Source: Phyllobacterium brassicacearum (GTDB lineage: Bacteria > Pseudomonadota > Alphaproteobacteria > Rhizobiales > Rhizobiaceae). From it: a DNA stretch of 64,000 bases. Location of the stretch: contig NZ_PGGO01000005.1 of NCBI RefSeq assembly GCF_003010955.1, positions 1 to 64,000 on the forward strand, given 5' to 3'. The notes under the pieces were generated by a model. It searched no databases. It saw nothing but the letters and a program-made list of their open reading frames with translations, and was not told where the DNA came from. Shown one piece after another: positions 50,613 through 58,220 of this stretch. Position 1 is the first letter of the stretch, and the number at the start of each line of letters is the position of its first letter. The position numbers and the translations under genes were made by a program.

Positions 50613-53053
50613 GCTCCCTACCGGCAAAGGCCCGGGCCGTCATCATTGGTGGCGGCATCTCCGGCTGTTCCGTCGCCTATCATCTTGCCAAGCTCGGCTG
50701 GACCGACATCGTTTTGCTTGAGCGCAAACAGCTGACATCTGGCACGACATGGCATGCGGCGGGACTGATCGGCCAGTTGCGCGCCTCGCAGAACATGACG
50801 CGGCTCGCCAAATATTCAGCGGACCTCTACGTCAAGCTCGAGGCCGAGACCGAAGTCGCTACAGGCATGCGTCAGGTGGGCTCGATCACCGTCGCACTGA
50901 CCGAGGAACGCAAGCACGAGATCTACCGTCAGGCGTCGTTAGCGCGAGCATTCGATGTCGATGTGCGCGAGATTTCTCCGCGCGAAGTCAAGGAGATGTA
51001 TCCGCATCTTAATATCGAGGATGTGGCTGGTGCGGTGCATCTGCCCCTAGACGGGCAGTGCGATCCGGCCAATATCGCCATGGCTCTTGCCAAGGGTGCG
51101 CGCCAGCGCGGCGCGAAGATCATCGAGAACGTCAAGGTCACCGAGGTTCTCAAGAAGATTGGCCATGTGACTGGAGTCACCTGGGCGCAAGGTGAAGAAC
51201 GAGGCACGATCGAGACCGATGTCGTGATCAACTGCGCCGGGATGTGGGCGCGCGATCTGGCGGGAACGTCGGGTGTGACCGTGCCACTGCATGCTTGTGA
51301 GCACTTCTATCTCATCACCGAGGCTATCGAGGGGCTCGGGCGTCTGCCGGTGCTGCGCGTTCCCGATGAATGCGCCTACTACAAGGAAGATGCCGGCAAG
51401 ATGATGCTCGGCGCTTTCGAACCGGTGGCGAAGCCATGGGGAATGAATGGCATTTCCGAGGATTTCTGTTTCGACCAGTTGCAGGAAGACTTCGAGCATT
51501 TCGAGCCGATCCTTGAAATGGGCGTCAACCGCATGCCGATGCTCGGCACGGCCGGTATCCATACATTCTTCAATGGTCCCGAAAGCTTCACCCCCGACGA
51601 CCGCTACTACCTCGGCGAAGCGCCGGAACTTGGCGGCTACTGGGTTGCGGCGGGGTATAATTCAATCGGCATTGTTTCCTCCGGCGGCGCCGGGATGGCC
51701 CTTGCGCAATGGATAAACGATGGCGAAGCGCCTTTCGACCTGTGGGAGGTGGATATTCGCCGGGCGCAACCGTTCCAGAAGAACCGGCGCTACCTGAAGG
51801 AGCGGGTCTCGGAGACGCTCGGGCTGCTCTACGCCGATCATTTCCCGTACCGGCAAATGGCGACGTCGCGCAATGTCCGGCGCTCGCCCATCCACGAGCA
51901 CCTGAAGGCGCGGGGCGCTGTCTTCGGTGAGGTCGCGGGATGGGAGCGCGCCAACTGGTTTGCCAAAGAGGGTCAGGAGCGCGAATACCGTTATTCGTGG
52001 AAGCGGCAGAACTGGTTCGAAAACCAGCGCGACGAACACCTTGCCGTGCGCAACAATGTCGGCCTGTTCGATATGACCTCATTCGGCAAAATCCGCATTG
52101 AGGGTCGTGACGCGCTGGCTTTCCTGCAGCGGCTTTGTGCCAATCAACTCGATGTCGAGCCGGGCCGTATTGTCTACACGCAGATGCTCAACAATCGGGG
52201 CGGGATCGAGAGCGACCTGACGATCACGCAGCTGTCGGACACAGTGTTTTTCGCTGTGGTGCCCGGCGCGACGCTGCAGCGCGACCTTGCCTGGATGCGC
52301 AAGCACCTCAAGGACGAGTTCGTGGTCATTACGGATGTAACTGCTGCGGAGTCCGTGCTTTGCCTGATGGGGCCGAAATCACGCGAACTGATCCAGAAGA
52401 TCAGCCCGAATGACTTCTCGAACGAGGCAAATCCGTTTGGCACGGCACGCGAGATCGAAATCGGCATGGGATTAGCGCGAGCGCACCGCGTGACCTATGT
52501 CGGCGAACTCGGCTGGGAGCTTTATGTCTCGACGGATCAGACGGCACATGTGTTTGAGGCAATTGAAGACGCCGGCAGGGACCTTGGCTTGAAACTGTGC
52601 GGCCTGCACACGCTGGACTCCTGCCGTATCGAGAAAGCGTTCAGGCATTTCGGCCATGACATCACCGATGAAGATCACGTGCTGGAGGCAGGGCTTGGTT
52701 TTGCCGTGAAGGCAGACAAGGGTGATTTCATCGGCCGCGATGCTGTACTGAGGAAGAAGGACACCGGGCTCGATCGCCGTCTCGTGCAATTCCGCCTGAC
52801 TGATCCCGAGCCGCTGCTGTTTCACAATGAGGCGATTGTCCGCGACGGCAAGATCGTCGGGACGATCACATCCGGCAATTACGGGCATCATCTCGGCGGC
52901 GCGATCGGGCTGGGCTATGTGCCAAGCAAGGGTGAAAGTGCCGAACAGGTGTTGGCTTCCGATTATGAGATCGAGATAGCCGGCGTGCGCGTGAAAGCCG
53001 AGGCCTCACTGCGGCCGATGTACGATCCAAGGGCCGAGCGGGTGAGGATGTAG
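50609..53053 (+). CDS. Dimethylglycine/sarcosine dehydrogenase-like FAD/GcvT protein 2
   Basis: A paralogue of the upstream gene (814 aa) with the same plan: RAVIIGGGISGCSVAYHLAK, His49 in GTTWHAAGLIGQLR (a stronger match to classical dimethylglycine dehydrogenases), then a GcvT domain (NNVGLFDMTSFGKIRIEGRD; YVGELGWELYV; HTLDSCRIEKAFRHFGHDIT). Start MSSLPAKARA overlaps the previous stop codon. Two different enzymes in tandem suggest successive demethylations, dimethylglycine to sarcosine to glycine, but which does which is not visible. Confidence 0.87.
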   Translation: MSSLPAKARAVIIGGGISGCSVAYHLAKLGWTDIVLLERKQLTSGTTWHAAGLIGQLRASQNMTRLAKYSADLYVKLEAETEVATGMRQVGSITVALTEERKHEIYRQASLARAFDVDVREISPREVKEMYPHLNIEDVAGAVHLPLDGQCDPANIAMALAKGARQRGAKIIENVKVTEVLKKIGHVTGVTWAQGEERGTIETDVVINCAGMWARDLAGTSGVTVPLHACEHFYLITEAIEGLGRLPVLRVPDECAYYKEDAGKMMLGAFEPVAKPWGMNGISEDFCFDQLQEDFEHFEPILEMGVNRMPMLGTAGIHTFFNGPESFTPDDRYYLGEAPELGGYWVAAGYNSIGIVSSGGAGMALAQWINDGEAPFDLWEVDIRRAQPFQKNRRYLKERVSETLGLLYADHFPYRQMATSRNVRRSPIHEHLKARGAVFGEVAGWERANWFAKEGQEREYRYSWKRQNWFENQRDEHLAVRNNVGLFDMTSFGKIRIEGRDALAFLQRLCANQLDVEPGRIVYTQMLNNRGGIESDLTITQLSDTVFFAVVPGATLQRDLAWMRKHLKDEFVVITDVTAAESVLCLMGPKSRELIQKISPNDFSNEANPFGTAREIEIGMGLARAHRVTYVGELGWELYVSTDQTAHVFEAIEDAGRDLGLKLCGLHTLDSCRIEKAFRHFGHDITDEDHVLEAGLGFAVKADKGDFIGRDAVLRKKDTGLDRRLVQFRLTDPEPLLFHNEAIVRDGKIVGTITSGNYGHHLGGAIGLGYVPSKGESAEQVLASDYEIEIAGVRVKAEASLRPMYDPRAERVRM

Positions 53054-53055
53054 AA

Positions 53056-53075
53056 CTGGCCGGGTTACCGGCCAG
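53056..53075. terminator. Stem-loop between convergent demethylase and rocD genes
   Basis: CTGGCCGG and CCGGCCAG are perfect 8-bp arms around GTTA, three bases after the stop codon of the second demethylase and 10 bp from the rocD stop. CTTTC follows on the plus strand. A GC-rich stem with a weak T-tract, probably working in both directions. Confidence 0.6.
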
Positions 53076-53084
53076 CTTTCCAAC

Positions 53085-54296
53085 TCAATTCATGCTGGTG
53101 AGCACCGTATTGAACTGCTCCAGCGCCCAATCGACCTGATCGCGCTTGATGACGAGTGGCGGGGCGATGCGGATCGTATCGCCATGGGTGTCCTTGGCGA
53201 GAATGCCGCGCGCCTTGAGTTCATAGCAGAAACGGTTGGCGCCGCCGGCTTCCGGGTGGAGCTCGACCGCGATCATCAAGCCGCGGCCGCGTACCTCGCG
53301 CACAATATTGCTGCGAATACCCTTCAGCTGCTGCAAGAAGTACTCGCCTTCGATACGGGAATTCTCGATCATGTTTTCTTCGGTGAGCACACGAAGTGCG
53401 GCCCGGGCAATGGCGCAGGCGAGCGGATTTCCACCAAAGGTGCTGCCGTGCTGTCCGGGCTTGAGCACGCCGAGAACATCGCTGTTGGAAAGCACCGCCG
53501 ATACTGGATAGAAGCCGCCAGAAAGCGCTTTGCCGATCAGCGTCACGTCGGCCTCAATGCCCTCGTGTTCTTCGGCCAGGAGAGCACCGGTGCGGCCAAG
53601 TCCGGTCTGAATCTCATCGAGGATGAGGGTCACGTTGTTCTGCGTGCAAAGTTCGCGCACCTTCGAGAAATATCCGTTGGGTGGGATAATCACACCCGCT
53701 TCGCCCTGGATCGGTTCAACCAGGAAGCCGACCGTGTTGGGCGTGAGGGCCGCCGCAAATGCATCAATGTCGCCGAAGGGGACAATCCTGAAGCCGGGTG
53801 CAAATGGCCCGAAGTTTTCGCGAGCGGTAGGGTCAGTGCTGAAGCCGACGATCCCCATCGTGCGACCATGGAAGTTATTCGAGCAAACGATGATTTCGGC
53901 GGCATTTGCGGGTACGCCTTTGACCTCGTAGCCCCACTTGCGGACGGCCTTGATAGCGGTTTCGACGGCTTCGGCACCACTGTTCATCGGCAGGATTTTG
54001 TGCGAACCGGTGAGAGCGGCTAGCTCTTCATAGAACAGGGCCAGCTGGTCATTGCGGAAGGCGCGGGAGGTCAGGGTCAGCTTACTGGCCTGTTCGGTCA
54101 TCGCCTTCAGGATTTTCGGGTGGCAATGGCCCTGGTTGACGGCTGAATAGGCGGACAGGCAATCGAGATAGCGATTGCCGTCGATGTCCCAGACGTGCAC
54201 GCCTTCACCTCGCTCCAGCACCACATCCAGAGGCTTGTAGTTGTGCGCCCCGAGGCGGGATTCTGTTGAGATCAGGTCAGCGGCAGTGTGCAGCAA
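53085..54296 (-). CDS. rocD: Ornithine aminotransferase
   Basis: The 403-residue class III PLP aminotransferase converts ornithine + 2-oxoglutarate to glutamate semialdehyde + glutamate. Motifs are [38 protein letters not shown], the PLP aspartate in [14 protein letters not shown] and the PLP lysine in [16 protein letters not shown] (about residue 254). Sequence and length fit ornithine rather than acetylornithine or 4-aminobutyrate aminotransferase, and the gene lies 18 nt downstream of arginase, forming an arginine-to-glutamate operon. Confidence 0.93.
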   Translation of the reverse strand: MLHTAADLISTESRLGAHNYKPLDVVLERGEGVHVWDIDGNRYLDCLSAYSAVNQGHCHPKILKAMTEQASKLTLTSRAFRNDQLALFYEELAALTGSHKILPMNSGAEAVETAIKAVRKWGYEVKGVPANAAEIIVCSNNFHGRTMGIVGFSTDPTARENFGPFAPGFRIVPFGDIDAFAAALTPNTVGFLVEPIQGEAGVIIPPNGYFSKVRELCTQNNVTLILDEIQTGLGRTGALLAEEHEGIEADVTLIGKALSGGFYPVSAVLSNSDVLGVLKPGQHGSTFGGNPLACAIARAALRVLTEENMIENSRIEGEYFLQQLKGIRSNIVREVRGRGLMIAVELHPEAGGANRFCYELKARGILAKDTHGDTIRIAPPLVIKRDQVDWALEQFNTVLTSMN

Positions 54297-54314
54297 AGTA
54301 TCCTCCTACGAATT

Positions 54315-55304
54315 TCATACATTCAGAGCGGCTGCGCTCTGGTCTGCTTGGGTCGGCTTGTCGAAAATCTGCCGGCCAAAAATGCTTGCGACAAGATCAA
54401 CGAGTATAAGCGCGCTCTTGCCGCGCTCGTCGAGAAATGGGTTGAGTTCGACCACATCAAGCGAACCAACCACGCCGGAATCATGCAGCATCTCCATGAC
54501 GAGATGCGCTTCGCGATAGGTCGCGCCGCCCGGAACAGTGGTGCCAACGCCCGGCGCGAGCGAGGGGTCGATGAAATCAACATCGAAGCTGACGTGGAGG
54601 ACACCGTTGGCCTTCTGCACCTGGTCTATGATGCCACGCATGAGCCTGGAGATTCCGAACTCGTCGATCTTGCGCATATCGATCACGTCGATGCCGCGTT
54701 CGCGCAAAAGCACACGCTCGGTCGAGTCGATCGAACGGATGCCGAAGAGGTGCAGATTTTCGGGCTTTACGAACCCCCTTGGCTCGTCGCCAAACACGCC
54801 CTCAAGTCCGGGTTCGCCGCACAGCAGCGCCGCCGACATGCCATGCATGTTGCCGGATGGCGAAGTAGCGGGAGTGTTGAAATCGGAGTGAGCGTCCAGC
54901 CATAGGACGAACAATTCGCGATTATGCTCTTTGCAATAGCGCGCAACGCCGCTGACCGATCCCATGGACAGGCTGTGGTCGCCACCGAGGATGACAGGAA
55001 AGCTGCCGTTCTTCATCGCGTCATAGGTCTCGTTGCTCAACATGCGCGACCAGGCCGCTATTTTTTCAATGTGATGTGCAAGACCGGCGACCGGAGGGAC
55101 GACAGGCAAATCCTTTGGCAGGCACAGATCACCACGATCTTCGATCGGGTGGCCGAGTTCTTCTAGAGTCCGGATGAGGCCAGCAGTACGCAGCGCTGCG
55201 GGACCCATCAGTGCGCCGAGCCGTCCGGCGCCTTCCTCGATCGGGGCACCAATAATTGTCAGCTTTTGCTTGGGTAGATCTTCGAAATTGCCTTGCATGT
55301 TCAT
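54315..55304 (-). CDS. rocF: Arginase
   Basis: Hydrolyses arginine to ornithine + urea with a binuclear Mn centre. In 329 residues: GGDHSLSMG (Mn-binding His), WLDAHSDFNTPATSPSGNMH (DAHxD and the arginase-type substrate loop NTPATSPSGN), and SFDVDFIDPSLAPGVGT (DxD). The substrate loop and GTTVPGGATYREAH favour arginase over agmatinase or guanidinobutyrase. Two close ATGs exist (55304 and 55298), with no strong ribosome site for either; a longer frame would reach into the regulator promoter. Divergent from an Lrp/AsnC regulator and followed by rocD. Confidence 0.93.
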   Translation of the reverse strand: MNMQGNFEDLPKQKLTIIGAPIEEGAGRLGALMGPAALRTAGLIRTLEELGHPIEDRGDLCLPKDLPVVPPVAGLAHHIEKIAAWSRMLSNETYDAMKNGSFPVILGGDHSLSMGSVSGVARYCKEHNRELFVLWLDAHSDFNTPATSPSGNMHGMSAALLCGEPGLEGVFGDEPRGFVKPENLHLFGIRSIDSTERVLLRERGIDVIDMRKIDEFGISRLMRGIIDQVQKANGVLHVSFDVDFIDPSLAPGVGTTVPGGATYREAHLVMEMLHDSGVVGSLDVVELNPFLDERGKSALILVDLVASIFGRQIFDKPTQADQSAAALNV

Positions 55305-55417
55305 CAACAACCGCCATTTTCCGCGTTTGAATGGTCCAGGATATGAAAACAGAATATCACGTTTCGACCGCAATATTGGCACTTCGGCGCGGTGACAAAA
55401 AGACAGCATCCTGATAG

Positions 55418-55441
55418 AAATGCGCATATTAATGCGCATTT
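55418..55441. promoter_or_regulatory. 24-bp palindrome between arginase and Lrp regulator genes
   Basis: AAATGCGCAT-ATTA-ATGCGCATTT: perfect 10-bp inverted arms with a 4-bp AT centre. It lies 32 bp upstream of the Lrp start and 114 bp upstream of the arginase start. Size, symmetry and place fit an operator of the divergent Lrp/AsnC-type regulator (arginine-responsive in related genomes). Confidence 0.7.
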
Positions 55442-55472
55442 TGCTCAATCAATTTGGCCAGATTGGAAGAAG

Positions 55473-55895
55473 ATGGATGATGTAGACCGCAAATTGCTGT
55501 CTTTGCTGCGGGATGATTGCCGCATGCCGGTTTCTTCCATGGCAACGATTCTGGGTATTTCGCGCGCAACGGTGCGCACGCGTATCGACAAGCTGACCAC
55601 AAACGGCACGATCCAGAGTTTCACTGTCAACTTGAAGGCGGGTGCGGGTATTTATGGTGTCCGGGCCGTTGCCATGATCGAGGTGGCGGGGCAGGCAGCA
55701 GAAAAGGTCGTTCGCCGATTGCAAGGGTTTCCGGAAGTCCGGGCTCTGCACACGACGAACGGGCGCTGGGATATCGTCGCCGAAATCGAAGTCGAGACCC
55801 TGGAGGCTTTCGACCGGACGTTGCGCGACATTCGCCATATTGACGGAATCACCTCGACGGAGACAAGTATTCTCCTATCGACGCGCAAAAGCTAG
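55473..55895 (+). CDS. Lrp/AsnC-family regulator of arginine catabolism
   Basis: The 140-residue protein has an N-terminal HTH (MDDVDRKLLSLLRDDCRMPV; ILGISRATVRTRIDKL) and a C-terminal RAM ligand-binding domain (VRAVAMIEVAGQAAEKVVRR; GRWDIVAEIEVETLEAFDRT). ATG at 55473 follows GGAAGAAG. It is divergent from rocF-rocD and shares with them the palindrome at 55418, so it is probably the arginine- or ornithine-responsive activator of that operon. Confidence 0.9.
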   Translation: MDDVDRKLLSLLRDDCRMPVSSMATILGISRATVRTRIDKLTTNGTIQSFTVNLKAGAGIYGVRAVAMIEVAGQAAEKVVRRLQGFPEVRALHTTNGRWDIVAEIEVETLEAFDRTLRDIRHIDGITSTETSILLSTRKS

Positions 55896-56073
55896 GGTAT
55901 CCTGATATTCACGCCAAGACGGCCTGCAAATGGCACTTTTCTGCGATCCGGTGCTCATGAACCGAAATGTTCACTGCGCTCCGGTTCTCGAAAATCACCA
56001 TTTTCGGCTCGCCCTGACGCGAATCTCAATATACCCGACCCCAGTAACGGCGGGTGGTTGAAGGAGGAGTGGT
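55896..56073. other. Intergenic stretch with short hairpins
   Basis: No gene is seen. CGAAAAT-CACC-ATTTTCG at 55989-56006 is a perfect 7-bp stem with A and T flanks, and TGAAC-N6-GTTCA lies at 55958-55973. Read on the minus strand the region translates partly as ENGDFREPERSE, a phrase I associate with a dispersed rhizobial intergenic repeat; only this one copy is seen in the window. An AAGGAGGAGTGG ribosome site at the right end belongs to pabB. Confidence 0.35.
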
Positions 56074-57477
56074 TTGCACATTCGTGAGATTCCATGGCTG
56101 GAGCCTGTCGAAGCCGCCGAGCGATTGCGGGCTCTCGGGGGACTGAGCTTTCTCGACAGTGCCATGCGTCACGACACCCTTGGACGCTACTCCTATGTGG
56201 CGGGCGATCCGTTCGGTAAACTCGTCGTGGAAAAGGGCGCGGCGCATTGGAATGGTGCTGCCCTTGACCGGCATCCGCTCGAGGCAATCTCGCACTATCT
56301 CGATCTATACCGGCTCGATGATCAGCCCGGTCTTCCGCCGTTTCAAGGCGGCGCAATCGGCTATTTTTCCTATGAATTCGGGCGATTGCTGGAGCGGTTG
56401 CCGCAGCCGGAAGCGCCGGCGCAAGGGGCGATGCCGGATGCCGCCTGGTATTTCTACGATGTGGTGCTGGCGTTCGATCATCAGGCCGAAAAAGTCTGGC
56501 TTTTGTCATCTGGATTACCGGAAGCGGACGAGGCTGCCCGGGGAAGGAAATGTCTCGAGCGTTCCGAATTGTTTCTGCGGCTTCTACGAGAGGAACCAAA
56601 ACAGGAAACTTCGAAAGTCGAGCAGCAGAGGATTGCGCGTGCGTCCTGGCAATCGAATTTCGAGCGTGACGCGTATATGCAGTCCGTTGCCAGAGTGGTG
56701 GAATATATCCTCGATGGCGATATCTTCCAGGCCAACATCGCGCAGCGCTTTATCGCCGATCTGCCGGACGGCTTTGCACAATGGCAGTTCTACAAAGCAC
56801 TGCGCCGGCGTAATGCCGCGACTTTTGCCGCCTACCTGGATCACGACGATATCGTAATTGCGTCGAGCTCGCCGGAGCGATTTGTTGCAGTAAATGGCGA
56901 TCAGGTCGAGACGCGACCGATCAAGGGTACGATGCCGCGGTCGTCAGATCCCAACAGAGACAAAGAGTTGGCAGAAATACTTCTCAAATCGGAAAAGGAT
57001 CGGGCCGAAAACCTGATGATCGTCGACCTGATGCGAAACGACCTCTCCAGAGTGTGCCGGCCGCATTCCGTGCTGACACCTGTGCTGTGCGGGCTCGAAT
57101 CTTATGCGAGCGTCCATCATCTGGTCTCGGTTGTCACCGGGCGGCTTGCGACAAGCAAATCCCTGATGGATTTGATCGGGGCAGCTTTTCCCGGTGGTTC
57201 GATCACCGGCGCACCCAAGCTCCGGGCCATGGAAATCATCACGGAAATAGAACGCGAAGCACGCGGAGTCTATTGCGGGTCCATCGGCTTCATCGGCTTC
57301 AACGGCAATTTCGACAGCAATATCGGCATTCGCACGGTATTGTTTCAGGGGGGTAAGGCCGTGTTCCAGGCAGGCGGTGGCATCACCGCCCTGTCGGACC
57401 CTGCAGCCGAGTATCAGGAAACACTCGACAAGGCAGCACGGATCTTCACCGTCTTTGATCAGGGCGACGCGCCATGA
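56074..57477 (+). CDS. pabB: Aminodeoxychorismate synthase component I
   Basis: With PabA it converts chorismate + glutamine to 4-amino-4-deoxychorismate for folate synthesis. The 467 aa show GRYSYVAGDPFG in the N-domain and a chorismate-binding domain with VETRPIKGTMPR (PIKGT, the lysine typical of PabB rather than the PIAGT of TrpE), EKDRAENLMIVDLMRNDLSRV and FPGGSITGAPKLRAMEII. Start is TTG directly after a near-perfect AAGGAGGAGTGG site. The stop overlaps pabA by 4 nt. Confidence 0.92.
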   Translation: MHIREIPWLEPVEAAERLRALGGLSFLDSAMRHDTLGRYSYVAGDPFGKLVVEKGAAHWNGAALDRHPLEAISHYLDLYRLDDQPGLPPFQGGAIGYFSYEFGRLLERLPQPEAPAQGAMPDAAWYFYDVVLAFDHQAEKVWLLSSGLPEADEAARGRKCLERSELFLRLLREEPKQETSKVEQQRIARASWQSNFERDAYMQSVARVVEYILDGDIFQANIAQRFIADLPDGFAQWQFYKALRRRNAATFAAYLDHDDIVIASSSPERFVAVNGDQVETRPIKGTMPRSSDPNRDKELAEILLKSEKDRAENLMIVDLMRNDLSRVCRPHSVLTPVLCGLESYASVHHLVSVVTGRLATSKSLMDLIGAAFPGGSITGAPKLRAMEIITEIEREARGVYCGSIGFIGFNGNFDSNIGIRTVLFQGGKAVFQAGGGITALSDPAAEYQETLDKAARIFTVFDQGDAP

Positions 57478-58058
57478 TCGTGATCATCGACAACTACGAT
57501 TCATTTGTCTTCACGGTTGCTCGCTATTTTGTGGAGCTCGGCGTTGAAACGCGAGTGGTACGCAACGATGCGATTTCAGCACTGGAGGTCGAGCGGCTGG
57601 GGGCCGAAGCAATCGTGCTGTCGCCCGGCCCCTGCGGACCACGCGAAGCGGGGCAATCCATGAACATCATCGAGTCATTGAGCGGGAAAATACCAATGCT
57701 TGGGATCTGTCTCGGCCATCAATGCATCGGCGAGGTTTTCGGTGGCCAAGTCGTTCGCGCGAAAGAGCCCATGCATGGCCGCTCATCGGCCATTGATCAC
57801 GACGGCAGCGGGGTCTTCAAAGGTCTGCCGAGCCCGTTTCGGGCCGGGCGATATCATTCTTTGATTGTTGAATCGATCGAAGATAACAGCGATTTGAGGA
57901 TAACCGCGCGCTCCGAAATTGGTGAAGTCATGGGCCTGGTACATGCGAGCCATCCAACCTATGGCGTACAGTTCCATCCGGAATCCGTTCTGACGGAGTA
58001 TGGTCATGCGATGCTGGGGAATTTCCTTCGCCTGTCCCGGCAGTTCAACAGCCGCTGA
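57474..58058 (+). CDS. pabA: Aminodeoxychorismate/anthranilate synthase glutaminase component
   Basis: A class I glutamine amidotransferase (194 aa) that supplies ammonia to PabB. Motifs are IIDNYDSFVFTVARYF, LSPGPCGP, the nucleophile Cys in LGICLGHQCIGE (about residue 78) and the His-Glu pair in VQFHPESVLTEYGH. The ATGA overlap with pabB supports a shared role; sequence alone would not separate PabA from TrpG. Confidence 0.92.
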   Translation: MIVIIDNYDSFVFTVARYFVELGVETRVVRNDAISALEVERLGAEAIVLSPGPCGPREAGQSMNIIESLSGKIPMLGICLGHQCIGEVFGGQVVRAKEPMHGRSSAIDHDGSGVFKGLPSPFRAGRYHSLIVESIEDNSDLRITARSEIGEVMGLVHASHPTYGVQFHPESVLTEYGHAMLGNFLRLSRQFNSR

Positions 58059-58220
58059 AGTGTAATCCGCCACACTCCACGCCGCTATTTTCGCCTCTTT
58101 GTTCGATATTCCTGTTGGTTGTGCCGGTCATGATCGGTTACACCAACTGGTGAAAATGTGCTGCGCCAGCCCGCGCTCAAATCAGATGACATCCGCAAAT
58201 CAACAAGCAGGAGACTGACC

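Noticed and set aside
54315-55304. Agmatinase or guanidinobutyrase
   Set aside because: The NTPATSPSGN loop and VPGGATYREAH, plus the rocD neighbour, point to arginase.
56074-57477. trpE (anthranilate synthase component I)
   Set aside because: The PIKGT lysine, the length and the pairing with a separate overlapping amidotransferase fit PabB better than rhizobial fused TrpE(G).
58059-58220. AGTGT...ACACT stem after pabA as a terminator
   Set aside because: Only 5-bp arms and no T-run; too weak to list.
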